64,000 bases of DNA from Methanoculleus horonobensis (GCF_001602375.1 NZ_BCNY01000015.1:434001-498000), one strand, 5' to 3'; numbered from the stretch's first letter, positions 50,435 to 58,992 are shown. Notes: generated by a model not told the origin, from the letters alone. Numbers and translations are program-made.

Positions 50435-50590
50435 ATGGAACGCAAATACCTCGCCCTGTTGCTGGCCGCCGGCATCGCGGCCGGCCTGTACGCAGCCGTC
50501 ACCTACCAGTGGATCCTGATGCTCGTCATCGCCGCAGTGGTGGCGCTGATCCTGGTCGCGAGCGACTTCGCAGGGCGGACCGGGGCGTAG
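50435..50590 (+). CDS. Very small membrane protein behind box I
   Basis: 51 residues: MERKY followed by two membrane segments (LALLLAAGIAAGLYAAV and ILMLVIAAVVALILVA). The family is unrecognised. It has no ribosome site and lies 14 bp after box I, consistent with leaderless translation. Confidence 0.72.
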   Translation: MERKYLALLLAAGIAAGLYAAVTYQWILMLVIAAVVALILVASDFAGRTGA

Positions 50591-50663
50591 CCGGCGGCGA
50601 TCGCGGCACGGCAGACCCGGTCATACCGGTCACCTTTATCCCCGCCGCCACCCTCCCCCGCCC

Positions 50664-51398
50664 ATGCGCATCACCCGGGCGGCTCTCCTCCTCACCGCCC
50701 TCGCCCTCTTCCTCGCCGCCTTCCTGGTGGTCCGGTTCGACGACCCGGTGGTTCCGCCCGCCGTCCCGGTCGTCTTCCTGGTTGCTCTTGCCCTCCCCTC
50801 CTACCTTGCCCTCGTCCGCTGGCTCGGGCCCGCCCGCGGCATCGCGCTCCTCCTCCTTTTGAGCCTCCTCCCGCTCGCCGCCGAGGCGTACGCCGTCGCG
50901 ACCGGCATCCCGTATGGCCGGTTCACGTATTCGGCCGACCTCGGCTACCGGGTCTTCGGCCTCGTCCCCTGGACGGTCGCCTTCGCCTACCTCCCGATGC
51001 TCCTCGGCGCCGTCACCCTCGCCGGGGCCGCCGTCGGGACCTCCTGGATCCGGCTGGTTCCGGTGGGAGTCCTCGCGCTCCTCCTCGTCGATCTCGTCAT
51101 CGACCCGGCGGTCGTCCACGCCGGACTCTGGGTCTGGACCGACGGCGGCGCCTACTACGGGGTGCCGGTCTCGAACTTCGCGGGCTGGATCCTGACCGGA
51201 GCGGTCTACATCGCCCTCTTCCGGCTCATCGCGGGCGCCCGGCCGATCCCGGGGACGGTGGCGGCGAGCCTCCTCCTCGTCCTCGCGTTCTGGACCGGCT
51301 ACCTCGCCCGGAACGATCTTGCCGTACCGGCACTCCTCGGGGCGGCGCTTGCCCTTGCAACCCTTCCGGTCATCTTCGAAGACGACGCTTCACGGTGA
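50664..51398 (+). CDS. cruF: Carotenoid biosynthesis protein CruF-like (bisanhydrobacterioruberin hydratase)
   Basis: 244 residues, six or seven membrane segments. YAVATGIPYGRFTYSADLGY, FGLVPWTVAFAYLPML, LLVDLVIDPAVVHAGLWVW and GGAYYGVPVSNFAGW are hallmarks of the CruF/DUF422 carotenoid hydratase family. In haloarchaea it adds water in the last steps to bacterioruberin. It is the first of four carotenoid genes in one direction. Confidence 0.9.
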   Translation: MRITRAALLLTALALFLAAFLVVRFDDPVVPPAVPVVFLVALALPSYLALVRWLGPARGIALLLLLSLLPLAAEAYAVATGIPYGRFTYSADLGYRVFGLVPWTVAFAYLPMLLGAVTLAGAAVGTSWIRLVPVGVLALLLVDLVIDPAVVHAGLWVWTDGGAYYGVPVSNFAGWILTGAVYIALFRLIAGARPIPGTVAASLLLVLAFWTGYLARNDLAVPALLGAALALATLPVIFEDDASR

Positions 51399-51432
51399 GC
51401 GCCGCATCGGCGGTGTGCCTTCCCCGATACCA

Positions 51433-51443
51433 AAGTTTATATT
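51433..51443 (+). promoter_or_regulatory. TATA element of crtI
   Basis: AGTTTATATTC lies about 50 bp before the crtI start, so crtI-crtB-elongase may have a promoter separate from cruF. Confidence 0.55.
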
Positions 51444-51491
51444 CGATATGATTCTTCCTGCACCCGTTTTCTATTCAGGTGGAGGGAGTTT

Positions 51492-52967
51492 ATGCGGGCT
51501 GCGATTGTTGGGGCCGGGTTCGGAGGGCTCTCCGTTGCCGCTCTTCTTGCAAAGGGCGGTTTCGACGTCACGGTGATCGAGAAGAACGAGCAGCCCGGGG
51601 GCCGGGCGAGCGTTCACCGCGATAACGGGTTCACGTTCGACATGGGGCCGTCGTGGTACCTGATGCCCGACGTCTACGACCGGTTCTTCGCGGAGTTCGG
51701 GAGAACTCCGAAAGACTACTTCCCGCTCGCGAGGCTCGACCCTTCCTACCGGGTCTTCTTCGCCGACGAGCGGGTCGCGGACGTCTCGGCCGACCTCGGG
51801 AAGAACTATGATCTCTTCGAGTCGTTCGAACCCGGCGGGGCCGAGAAACTCAGGGGTTACCTCGCCGAGGCCGAGGAGACCTACGGTATCACCATGAGCG
51901 ACCTCCTCTACCGGGACTACCGGAGTATCTTCGACTTCTTCGACCGGCGTCTCCTTGCCGGGGGGAGGAAACTCAACCCCTTTGAGAACCTGGAGTCCTT
52001 CGTCAAGAAGCGGTTTGCAAGCGACGAAGCCCGGAAGATCGTCCAGTACTCCATCGGCTTCCTCGGCGGCTCGCCGAGAAACACCCCCTCGTTCTACCAC
52101 ATCATGACGCATATCGACCTGAACATGGGCGTGTGGTACCCGGAGGGGGGCATGCGGGCGGTCGTCGAGTCCCTCGTCTCGCTCGGTCGGGAGTTCGGGG
52201 TCGAGTACCGCTACAACGAACCGGTGACGGCCATCGACGTGGAGGGCGGAGTCGCCCGCCGGGTCGTCACCCCGCTTGGGGCGCACGAGGCCGATGTCGT
52301 CGTCGTCAACGCGGACTACCCGTTCACGGAACTCTCCCTCCTCCCCGAACGTTCGCGGTCGTACTCCGCCTCCTACTGGAAGAAGAAGGTTCTCGCCCCC
52401 TCCACGTTCGTTGCCTACCTCGGCGTCGACCGGGTGGTCGAGGGGCTCGCCCACCACAACATCTTCCTCGAGCCCGACTGGGAGGAGGGGTTCGAGACGA
52501 TCTTCGATCCCAAAAAAGCCGCCTGGCCGGAAAGCCCCTCCTTCTACGTCAACGTCCCCTCGAGGACGGACACGACCGCCGCCCCGAGAGGCACCGATAC
52601 CCTCTTCGTCCTCGCGCCCCTCGCCCCCGGCATCGAGGATACCCCGGAGCTCCGGGAACGGTTCTACGACCACCTCATGAACCGGATGGAAGGGATCCTC
52701 GGCGAGAAGATCCGTGACTCGGTCGTGACCCGGCGAATATTCGCGCTCTCGGACTTCTCGAACCGCTACAACGCCTACCGGGGCACGGCGCTCGGCCTCT
52801 CACATACCCTCCGGCAGACGGCGCTCTGGCGGCCGGCGCACCGGAGCAAGCGTGTCAGGAACCTCTACTATACCGGCCAGTACACCCACCCGGGGATCGG
52901 GGTGCCGATGACCCTGATATCGTCCCAGATCGTCGCCCGCGAGCTGACCGATCAATACCGCCGGTGA
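51492..52967 (+). CDS. crtI: Phytoene desaturase
   Basis: 491 residues. The FAD site AIVGAGFGGLSVAALLAKGG and EKNEQPGGRASVHRDNGF start the protein. MGPSWYLMPDVYDRFF, a middle YPEGGMRAVVESLVSLG, and a C-terminal RRIFALSDFSNRYNAYRGTA and GQYTHPGIGVPM follow, as in CrtI. It desaturates phytoene to lycopene. GGTGGAGGGAGTTT precedes the ATG. Its stop overlaps or adjoins the crtB start. Confidence 0.93.
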   Translation: MRAAIVGAGFGGLSVAALLAKGGFDVTVIEKNEQPGGRASVHRDNGFTFDMGPSWYLMPDVYDRFFAEFGRTPKDYFPLARLDPSYRVFFADERVADVSADLGKNYDLFESFEPGGAEKLRGYLAEAEETYGITMSDLLYRDYRSIFDFFDRRLLAGGRKLNPFENLESFVKKRFASDEARKIVQYSIGFLGGSPRNTPSFYHIMTHIDLNMGVWYPEGGMRAVVESLVSLGREFGVEYRYNEPVTAIDVEGGVARRVVTPLGAHEADVVVVNADYPFTELSLLPERSRSYSASYWKKKVLAPSTFVAYLGVDRVVEGLAHHNIFLEPDWEEGFETIFDPKKAAWPESPSFYVNVPSRTDTTAAPRGTDTLFVLAPLAPGIEDTPELRERFYDHLMNRMEGILGEKIRDSVVTRRIFALSDFSNRYNAYRGTALGLSHTLRQTALWRPAHRSKRVRNLYYTGQYTHPGIGVPMTLISSQIVARELTDQYRR

Positions 52968-52975
52968 GGTGCATC

Positions 52976-53800
52976 GTGATCGACCGGACCATCTACGATA
53001 TCTTCAAGCGGGGGAGCAAGACCTACTTCTACTCGACCCTCTTCTTCCCGCCGGCGGTGCGGGAGGACGTCTTTTCCCTCTACAGCTTCGTCCGCACCGC
53101 CGACGATTACGTGGACGCGGTGCCGCAGGAGGTCGAGGAGTTCTACGCCCTCACCGACCGCTACGCCGCGGGCGCTGCCGGCGAAGCGACGGGAGACGTG
53201 GTGGTCGACTCGTTCGTCGAGCTTGCGGCGCGGAAAGGCTTTGATCGAGGGTGGACAACGGCGTTTCTCCGCTCCATGGAGAGCGACATCACGGTCGGCT
53301 CCTACCAAACGATCCGGGATCTCGAGGGCTACCTCTATGGATCGTCCGAGGTGATCGGGCTGATGATGGCCCGGATCCTCGACCTCCCGCCGGAATCCTA
53401 CCCTGCAGCGCAGAACCTCGGCCGGGCGATGCAGTATGTCAACTTTATCCGCGACATCGCGGAGGACCTCGCCCTCGGCCGAACCTACTTCCCCCTCGAA
53501 GAGATGGAGGCGTTCGGGCTCGACGACCTCTCGGCGGCCGCGGCTTCCCGTGACCCCGGGGGATTTGCAGCATTTCTCCGGTTCCAGCTCCGGCGCTACC
53601 GGGAGTGGCAGGAGGCGGCGGAAGCCGGGTTCCGGCACATCCCCCGGCGTTACCGGATCCCGATCCGGACCGCATCGGATATGTACCGCTGGACGGCCCG
53701 GACGATCGATCGCGACCCGGCCGTCGTCCACCGGAGGAAGGTGAAGCCTTCGGTCTTCCGGATCGTCTCCGGCGCCGCCTCGAACACCCTGAAGGCGTGA
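52976..53800 (+). CDS. crtB: Phytoene synthase
   Basis: 274 residues. FKRGSKTYFYSTLFFPP, the first aspartate-rich motif TADDYVDAVP and the second VNFIRDIAEDLALGRTYFP are intact. It joins two geranylgeranyl diphosphates to phytoene. The GTG at 52976 behind GAGGTG fits the family N-terminus; a GTG at 52964 overlapping the crtI stop is possible. Confidence 0.93.
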   Translation: MIDRTIYDIFKRGSKTYFYSTLFFPPAVREDVFSLYSFVRTADDYVDAVPQEVEEFYALTDRYAAGAAGEATGDVVVDSFVELAARKGFDRGWTTAFLRSMESDITVGSYQTIRDLEGYLYGSSEVIGLMMARILDLPPESYPAAQNLGRAMQYVNFIRDIAEDLALGRTYFPLEEMEAFGLDDLSAAAASRDPGGFAAFLRFQLRRYREWQEAAEAGFRHIPRRYRIPIRTASDMYRWTARTIDRDPAVVHRRKVKPSVFRIVSGAASNTLKA

Positions 53801-53801
53801 A

Positions 53802-54662
53802 ATGTCCATGCCTCCCCGGCTCCTCTCGCTCGCCTGGCGGGTCTCGCGGTTCCGGTTCTGGATTTACACCGGGGGAACCTACGTGGTGGGCTACGCTCTC
53901 GGGATGGACTCCTGGACGGCCTTCTTCGATCCCGGCTACGTCCTCTTCCTGCTCTACTTCTTCTTCCCGGCAAACCTCTTCATCTACGGAGTGAACGACT
54001 GGTGGGACCAGGATACCGACCGGTTCAATCCAAAAAAAGACGTGAAGGAGTACCGGATCCGCGATGCGGACGGCCGGAACCTCCTCCTCCTCCTCGCTCT
54101 TGCGGGCGCCGTCAGCGTCGCGCTCCTCTTCGCCCTCGACACCGTCGGGCGGGCGCTTCTCCTCGCGTTCCTCTTCCTCTCCTACTTCTACAGCGCCCCG
54201 CCGCTCCGGTTCAAGGAGGTCCCGGTCCTCGACTTCTCCTCGAACATGCTCTACGTCGTCCCGGGGATCCTCGGCTACTACATCGCGAGCGGCGCCCTCC
54301 CGCCGCTGGCCCTGGTCATTGCCGGCTACCTCCACATCTCTGCGATGCACCTCTTCTCCGCGATCCCCGATATCGGATGGGATGCGGCCGCGGGGATGAC
54401 GACGACGGCCGTCGTCCTCGGAAGGCGACGTTCGCTCCTCCTCTGCCTCGCGTTCTGGTCGGGGCTTGCCGTCCTCGTCATCTGGCTCTCCAATCTTCAC
54501 CCGGCAAGCCTGCTCGTCCTCGTCTACCCGGCCGTCCCTCTCGCCCTCCTCCTCCGGGAAGGCCTCTCCATCGACCGGGTCTACTGGTACCTGCCTTTCG
54601 TCAACACCGGCCTCGGGGGTCTGGCCTTTCTCCTCGCGACCCTGCGGACGGCGGCGTGGTAG
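53802..54662 (+). CDS. lyeJ: UbiA-type prenyltransferase, probable lycopene elongase
   Basis: 286 residues, about eight membrane segments, with NDWWDQDTDRFNPKK as the first Asp-rich motif and AIPDIGWDAAAGMTTTAV as the second. The group fits lycopene elongase/hydratase, which adds C5 units to lycopene toward C50 bacterioruberin. The position next to crtI, crtB and cruF supports this. It starts two bases after crtB. Confidence 0.87.
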   Translation: MSMPPRLLSLAWRVSRFRFWIYTGGTYVVGYALGMDSWTAFFDPGYVLFLLYFFFPANLFIYGVNDWWDQDTDRFNPKKDVKEYRIRDADGRNLLLLLALAGAVSVALLFALDTVGRALLLAFLFLSYFYSAPPLRFKEVPVLDFSSNMLYVVPGILGYYIASGALPPLALVIAGYLHISAMHLFSAIPDIGWDAAAGMTTTAVVLGRRRSLLLCLAFWSGLAVLVIWLSNLHPASLLVLVYPAVPLALLLREGLSIDRVYWYLPFVNTGLGGLAFLLATLRTAAW

Positions 54663-54665
54663 GGT

Positions 54666-55598
54666 CTAGAGCATCACCGTCGCGATCAGCGGAATCGTAA
54701 CGAGCGACCCGATCGTCGAGACGAAGACGATCTGCGACGCGAGCCGGGAGTCGGCGCCGTACTGCTCCGCGAAGATGACGGTGTTTGCGGCGGCGGGCAT
54801 CGCGGCCATCGTGATCATGATCCCGTTGATATAGGGATCGGGAAAGACCGGGGCGAGGAGGTAGCAGTAGGCCGCCGGGATGGCGAGGAGGAGGATGGCG
54901 CTCGCCGCCCAGATCCGCCAGTTCCCGACCATCTCCCGGGCCGGGAAGGTGGCGAGCATCGCCCCGACGATGATCATCGCGAGCGGCGTCGTCACCCCCC
55001 CGAGGAGTTCGATCGAGTCGATGAAGGGCGACGGGATCTCCACCGAGCCGAGGAAGAGGGCGAACCCGACGATGGAGGCCGCGATCCCTGGGTTTAAGAG
55101 GAGTTTTGGGTCGAACCCCTTCCCTCTCCCCTCGGTCAGCATCGCGATCCCGACCGAGAAGACCAGGACGTTGAAGATGAGGTTGAAGATCGCGACGTAA
55201 AAGAGCGACTCCTCTCCAAAAAGTGTCAGGGCGACCGGGAACCCCATGAACCCCACGTTCCCGAAGACGATCGCGAACTGGAGCACCCCTTCCTCCGCGG
55301 CCGGGACCCGCATGGCCTTCGAGACCACCCAGGCGAGGGCGAACGAGAAGACGTAAAGCGCCCCGGTCGCGAGGATCAGGGTCTCTGCGCCGATGAGGCG
55401 CTCGGGGGTGAAGGGCACCTGCATCGAGGCGACGATCAGCGCCGGGATGGTGATGTTGACGAGGAGCCCCGAGAGCCCCCGGGTTGCCCGGGGGTCGACG
55501 ATCTTCGTCGCGACGGCGACGTAGCCCGCGGCGATCAGGAGGACCAGGATGAAGATCTGGTCTGCAACTATCAGGAAATCCGTGACCGCACCGTTCAT
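54666..55598 (-). CDS. AEC-family (auxin efflux carrier-like) transporter
   Basis: 310 residues with ten membrane segments. NITIPALIVASMQVPF, FGNVGFMGFPVALTLFG, TPLAMIIVGAMLA and MPAAANTVIFAEQY are AEC motifs. The substrate is probably an organic acid or amino acid. A decayed copy lies at 60842-61205. Upstream, around 55750-55775, is a 21-bp match to the regulator gene that accompanies the decayed copy. Confidence 0.9.
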   Translation of the reverse strand: MNGAVTDFLIVADQIFILVLLIAAGYVAVATKIVDPRATRGLSGLLVNITIPALIVASMQVPFTPERLIGAETLILATGALYVFSFALAWVVSKAMRVPAAEEGVLQFAIVFGNVGFMGFPVALTLFGEESLFYVAIFNLIFNVLVFSVGIAMLTEGRGKGFDPKLLLNPGIAASIVGFALFLGSVEIPSPFIDSIELLGGVTTPLAMIIVGAMLATFPAREMVGNWRIWAASAILLLAIPAAYCYLLAPVFPDPYINGIMITMAAMPAAANTVIFAEQYGADSRLASQIVFVSTIGSLVTIPLIATVML

Positions 55599-55838
55599 AT
55601 GGGCACCGCTCCGTCCGGTTCATCAAGGTGAGTGCCGGTACCCCTTTACGGTTCTGCTCGGGGGTGTGGGGTGCAGTGAGCGAGCGGGAGCCTGCCTGGG
55701 TTTTAGAGCGGGGTTTTTCGGGATCGCGGCGTGTTCCTCGCACAGAGGGCGCCTCGCCCGCGTAGAGGAAGGGTGAGGCTGTTCGGGACTGTGAAGTGTC
55801 GGCGGGTCTTGCCTTCAAGGGCCGGGATCATTATCCCA
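55599..55838. other. Intergenic region with a possible regulator fragment
   Basis: No gene is visible. GCGCCTCGCCCGCGTAGAGGA near 55751-55771 is shared exactly (one base longer than shown in either flank) with the regulator gene at 61206-61679, where it encodes LLLYAGEALLG on the reverse strand. Confidence 0.4.
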
Positions 55839-56160
55839 CCATAAGAAGGTTTATGATGTGTTCGGTTCCAGCCGAACGATGACTGCCGATTTTATATGTT
55901 ATAACGACCCAGAATCGCGTTGGGTGCCGCGTGCGGTACCCGTTTGTGTGCGGGGGTCTCCCATCCCCGGTTGACGCCCCGGATGACGCGCCCCGCAAGC
56001 CCGGAGGCAAAGGGAACGTAAGCGTTCTGCGTGCTTAAATATGTGCCTTTTCTGCCTCCGGAAAACTACAGGAGGAAAGTAAATGAACGGAAAAACCGGA
56101 TTGCAGGCATTTCCCATGCTCCTGGCGCTGCTGCTGGTGAGCGTGGTTATGGTGCCCGCA
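55839..56160 (+). repeat. Duplicated promoter-leader-signal peptide module, copy 1
   Basis: Nearly the same sequence recurs at 58671-58992. It covers CCATAAGAAGGTTTATGATG, the inverted repeat GTTCGG-TTCCAG-CCGAAC (55860-55877), a TATA (TTTTATATG near 55890), a leader and the first codons of a secreted protein. After the signal peptide the two genes differ. Confidence 0.85.
55918..56082 (+). ncRNA. Candidate structured 5' leader RNA, copy 1
   Basis: The predicted leader from about 25 nt after the TATA to the ATG at 56083. Visible helices: GGGTGCCGC/GCGGTACCC (55922-55941), an alternative CCCG/CGGG, CCGGAGGCA (56001-56009) with TGCCTCCGG (56053-56061), and an inner hairpin GAACG-TAAG-CGTTC (56014-56027). 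GGAGGA follows the closing helix. The copy at 58749 keeps the helices with changed bases. It could be a riboswitch-like or RNA-binding-protein element; nothing identifies a ligand. Confidence 0.5.
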
Positions 56161-56826
56161 AGCGCATACTATTATTGTTGTGCAGAATGGGTGAACAACT
56201 ATCCCCCACCATCCGACTTGGAGCACAATGATGAAAACGCACAGGGGTTTTACTACCAGCTCGGTGGTGACTCATCCTGGTGGGGAGACTTTATCTATGG
56301 CGATGGTCAGGCCCTGGAAAGACACTGGAAAGATCCCAGTAAGTCCGGAAACGGTATAGACTATATTTACACAGATGATACACATTTTGCGTTCTTTTCG
56401 GGCCATGGTGCCCCAGAAGGATTTGCATTTTCCTCCTCCCAAGACGATACCTTCCTGAGTTACAGTGATGCTCTCTGGGGAAACACGCAGATGGACTGGA
56501 TTACCATTGATGCCTGCACTGTTCTGCGCGAGAATAGCCATACAAATTGGTACAATGCATTTGGCGGCCTACACTCGATGACCGGGTTCCATACTGAATG
56601 TCACGATGTCTCGGACAGAGGCTCTAACTTCGTACACCGGATGGTCGGTACGTGGACCACCCAACCGATCATCACGGCATGGTTCATTGCAGCGAAGGAT
56701 ACAGAGCCTTCGACCACGTATGCGGCAGCCCTTGCCCGAGAAGGCTGCTGGTCCGATTATGTCTACGGGCACGGGAGCCAGGGGACACCCGGAACGTCGT
56801 TCCTGTACGGTACGTACCAGTGTTGA
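56083..56826 (+). CDS. Secreted clan CD (caspase/gingipain-like) peptidase-like protein
   Basis: 247 residues. The signal peptide (GLQAFPMLLALLLVSVVMVP then ASA) is nearly the same as that of the 58915 protein. The mature part, rich in Trp and Tyr, has HFAFFSGHGAPEGF and later WITIDACTVLRE. A GHG histidine followed by a DAC cysteine after a hydrophobic strand is the dyad pattern of clan CD cysteine peptidases, but this may instead be a related non-peptidase family. The gene is less GC-rich than its surroundings. A PepSY-like gene follows after 9 bp. Confidence 0.65.
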   Translation: MNGKTGLQAFPMLLALLLVSVVMVPASAYYYCCAEWVNNYPPPSDLEHNDENAQGFYYQLGGDSSWWGDFIYGDGQALERHWKDPSKSGNGIDYIYTDDTHFAFFSGHGAPEGFAFSSSQDDTFLSYSDALWGNTQMDWITIDACTVLRENSHTNWYNAFGGLHSMTGFHTECHDVSDRGSNFVHRMVGTWTTQPIITAWFIAAKDTEPSTTYAAALAREGCWSDYVYGHGSQGTPGTSFLYGTYQC

Positions 56827-56835
56827 GGTGATCAC

Positions 56836-57798
56836 ATGAACATGAAACTAATTGGAGTTAGTGCCGGTGTCCTGGCGCTTCTTGGAGTCATCTGCGTTGT
56901 CAGCATACCCGTGTTTTTCAGCGACAGTCATACACCTGACTGTGGTCAATCCAACCAGATAGGTGGCGTGAAATCGGCGGGTGCTGCAAACCTCACCTAC
57001 ACCGCCTCTGTTCCGTTCCCGCCGACGCCTGCGGAGGTTATCCTGTATCGGGTGCTGGAGCCGGAGATCACGACGGAACTTGTCTCATCGATGGCGGAGA
57101 AGATAGGCCTGAAGGGAACGGTGCGCGAATCGTACGACCAGATGCTGCTCTCCGATGAACCCCACTCGTTGGAGGTTCATATGAAGTCGGGGAGAGTCGC
57201 TCTGATTGATATCCCCCGTTGGATGAACCCGAACGACAAAGACCTGCCGGAAAGCCTTCCTTCGGACGATGAGGCGATCCAGATCGCAACACAGTACCTG
57301 GAGGAGACCGGGCTGATGCCCCCCGATGCAATCCTGTGTGGCGTTGCCCACCCCCAAATCGTTGAGTATAACGAGGATGGTGAGGTGATCGGTATCGCCT
57401 TTGAAGACGTCCAGGTCTCTTACTCCCGCACAATCGACGGTCGGCCGGTTGTGGGTTCGAAATTGACGGCTGAGATCGGCGGCGGCGGGGATATCCTGAA
57501 TGTTTACAAACTCTGGAGAGACTATGCCCCGGAGAAGGAGATAGCAGTCATAACGCCACAGGAAGCTTTTGAAGAATTGAAGGCGACTGGGCTGGCGGTC
57601 GACGGAAAAGGCCCGACCGCGGTTATCACCGGGATCGAACTTGGGTATTATGAAGCACCGGCGATGGATGAGCCTACCTACCTCGTCCCGGTCTACATCT
57701 TCAGGGGCGAGGTGCGGGATGAGACCGGGGGAACCGCATTCGTCAGATACATCCCCGCGTCCCCCGACCTTGGGGAGGGTATCCCGGCGGTAAAGTGA
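56836..57798 (+). CDS. Membrane-anchored PepSY/YycI-like protein
   Basis: 320 residues. A signal/anchor helix (LIGVSAGVLALLGVICVVSIPVFF) precedes an outside region with two PepSY-like units. IQIATQYLEETGLMPPDAIL and VQVSYSRTIDGRPVVGSKLT resemble the YycH/YycI-type fold, and the end YLVPVYIFRGEVRDETGGT is typical. PepSY domains often inhibit or chaperone secreted peptidases, which fits its position after the clan CD-like gene. Confidence 0.7.
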   Translation: MNMKLIGVSAGVLALLGVICVVSIPVFFSDSHTPDCGQSNQIGGVKSAGAANLTYTASVPFPPTPAEVILYRVLEPEITTELVSSMAEKIGLKGTVRESYDQMLLSDEPHSLEVHMKSGRVALIDIPRWMNPNDKDLPESLPSDDEAIQIATQYLEETGLMPPDAILCGVAHPQIVEYNEDGEVIGIAFEDVQVSYSRTIDGRPVVGSKLTAEIGGGGDILNVYKLWRDYAPEKEIAVITPQEAFEELKATGLAVDGKGPTAVITGIELGYYEAPAMDEPTYLVPVYIFRGEVRDETGGTAFVRYIPASPDLGEGIPAVK

Positions 57799-57836
57799 CC
57801 GCCCCAGGTTCCTCTTCTTTTTCGGAGCGAAATTCT

Positions 57837-58412
57837 ATGAAGAAGATTCTGTACCTCGTCATCACCTGTGCCGCCGCGGGCATGCTGGTCCTGGTTGGAA
57901 TACATATACTCCCGAACCCGGATCTGCAAGGGCCGGGTGAGATACCGACGGAGGTTCCGGAGAACCGAACACCCCGCCCGACAGGCGTTCCCCGGGAGAA
58001 TACATCGTTTATCGAGATTCATCATGCAGGAGACCCGGGCGTTATCCTCTATCCAGGAGATCCCGGGTATCCTGCCATCGAAGCAGAGTGCCGCGAGCAG
58101 ATCCGGAGCACCTGTGGTCAGTATAAGATGGGGTTCTCGCGGGTTGAGCTGGACGCCATGAAACAAAACGACACCTATGTCGCGATGCATCTCCCTGCTC
58201 CCACGAGATTCGAGACGGGTTATATCGTCGATGGGTCGCCGAAGGAGATCCTTGCAGACGAAGCGGTCTTCTTTCTGGATTTCGAGGACTGGCCGGAGAA
58301 CATAATCATCATGCGACTGGGAGATGTTTGCGGGGTCTGGGACGCTTCGCGCGACCGGGAAAAACTTCGGGTTCTGGCTGATCCGTTTTTGGTCGGTCGG
58401 GCCGCGTCCTGA
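57837..58412 (+). CDS. Membrane-anchored hypothetical protein
   Basis: 191 residues with one N-terminal helix (ILYLVITCAAAGMLVLVGIHI), a Pro-rich spacer and a soluble domain. CREQIRSTCGQY could hold a disulfide. The family is unrecognised. The ATG at 57837 follows CGGAGCG; a GTG at 57795 overlapping the previous stop is possible. It is probably last in the operon starting at 56083. Confidence 0.72.
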   Translation: MKKILYLVITCAAAGMLVLVGIHILPNPDLQGPGEIPTEVPENRTPRPTGVPRENTSFIEIHHAGDPGVILYPGDPGYPAIEAECREQIRSTCGQYKMGFSRVELDAMKQNDTYVAMHLPAPTRFETGYIVDGSPKEILADEAVFFLDFEDWPENIIIMRLGDVCGVWDASRDREKLRVLADPFLVGRAAS

Positions 58413-58670
58413 CAGGCGTAGACGGTCAGTGGTATATATTTGCATTTCGTCTGTTCAAAACAGACCCGTCCAATCGGCAGAATACGATCAACGCCTCCGC
58501 GCCGGCAACCGGGATGTATGAGGGGAATAGTTTTCGGCGGTCTTTGCCGGGAACAACTGCGACGGTGCCCGGTTCCGTGGGGGGAGGTTCGACGAGCGTG
58601 GCAGGGCCGTGACCATTATCCCGGCGCCCGACGGCGGGTCCTGTCTCCAGGGGCAGGAATTATTGTCCTG
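58413..58670. other. Intergenic region with a hairpin
   Basis: No gene is visible. GTCTGTT-CAA-AACAGAC (58449-58465) is a perfect 7-bp stem and may end the upstream operon. The last 30 bp resemble the sequence before repeat copy 1. Confidence 0.45.
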
Positions 58671-58992
58671 CCATAAGAAGGTTTATGATGTGTTCGGTTC
58701 CAGCCGAACGATGACTGCTGATTTTATATGTTCTAACGACCCAGAATCGCATCGAGTGCCGCATGCGGTACCCGCTTGTGTGCGGGGGCACCCATCCCCG
58801 GTTGACGCCCCGAATGACACGCCCCGCAAGCCCGGAGGCAATGGAAGTGTATGCACTTCCTGCACTTGAAGGTATGCTCTTCCCGCCTCCGGGGAAAAAC
58901 CGGAGGAAAAACAGATGAACGGAAAAATTGGACTGCGGGCATTCTCCACACTCCTGGCGATAATGCTGGTGAGTGTGGTGATGGTGCCGGCG
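58671..58992 (+). repeat. Duplicated promoter-leader-signal peptide module, copy 2
   Basis: Second copy of the 55839 module, including CCATAAGAAGG, the inverted repeat GTTCGG-TTCCAG-CCGAAC (58692-58709), the TATA near 58722, the leader and the signal-peptide codons MNGKIGLRAF. Confidence 0.85.
58749..58914 (+). ncRNA. Candidate structured 5' leader RNA, copy 2
   Basis: Leader of the 58915 gene. Closing helix CCCGGAGGC (58831-58839) with GCCTCCGGG (58885-58893). Inner hairpin GGAAGTG-TATG-CACTTCC (58843-58860) replaces the GAACG-TAAG-CGTTC of copy 1 with a different sequence but the same shape. CCCGC-N6-GCGGG replaces the G-U-closed CCCGT/GCGGG of copy 1. CGGAGGA follows before the ATG. Confidence 0.5.

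Noticed and set aside
55899-56117. Reverse-strand open frames in the duplicated leaders that could encode a small protein
   Set aside because: The two copies do not keep the same reverse frame through their length differences, while the RNA helices are kept.
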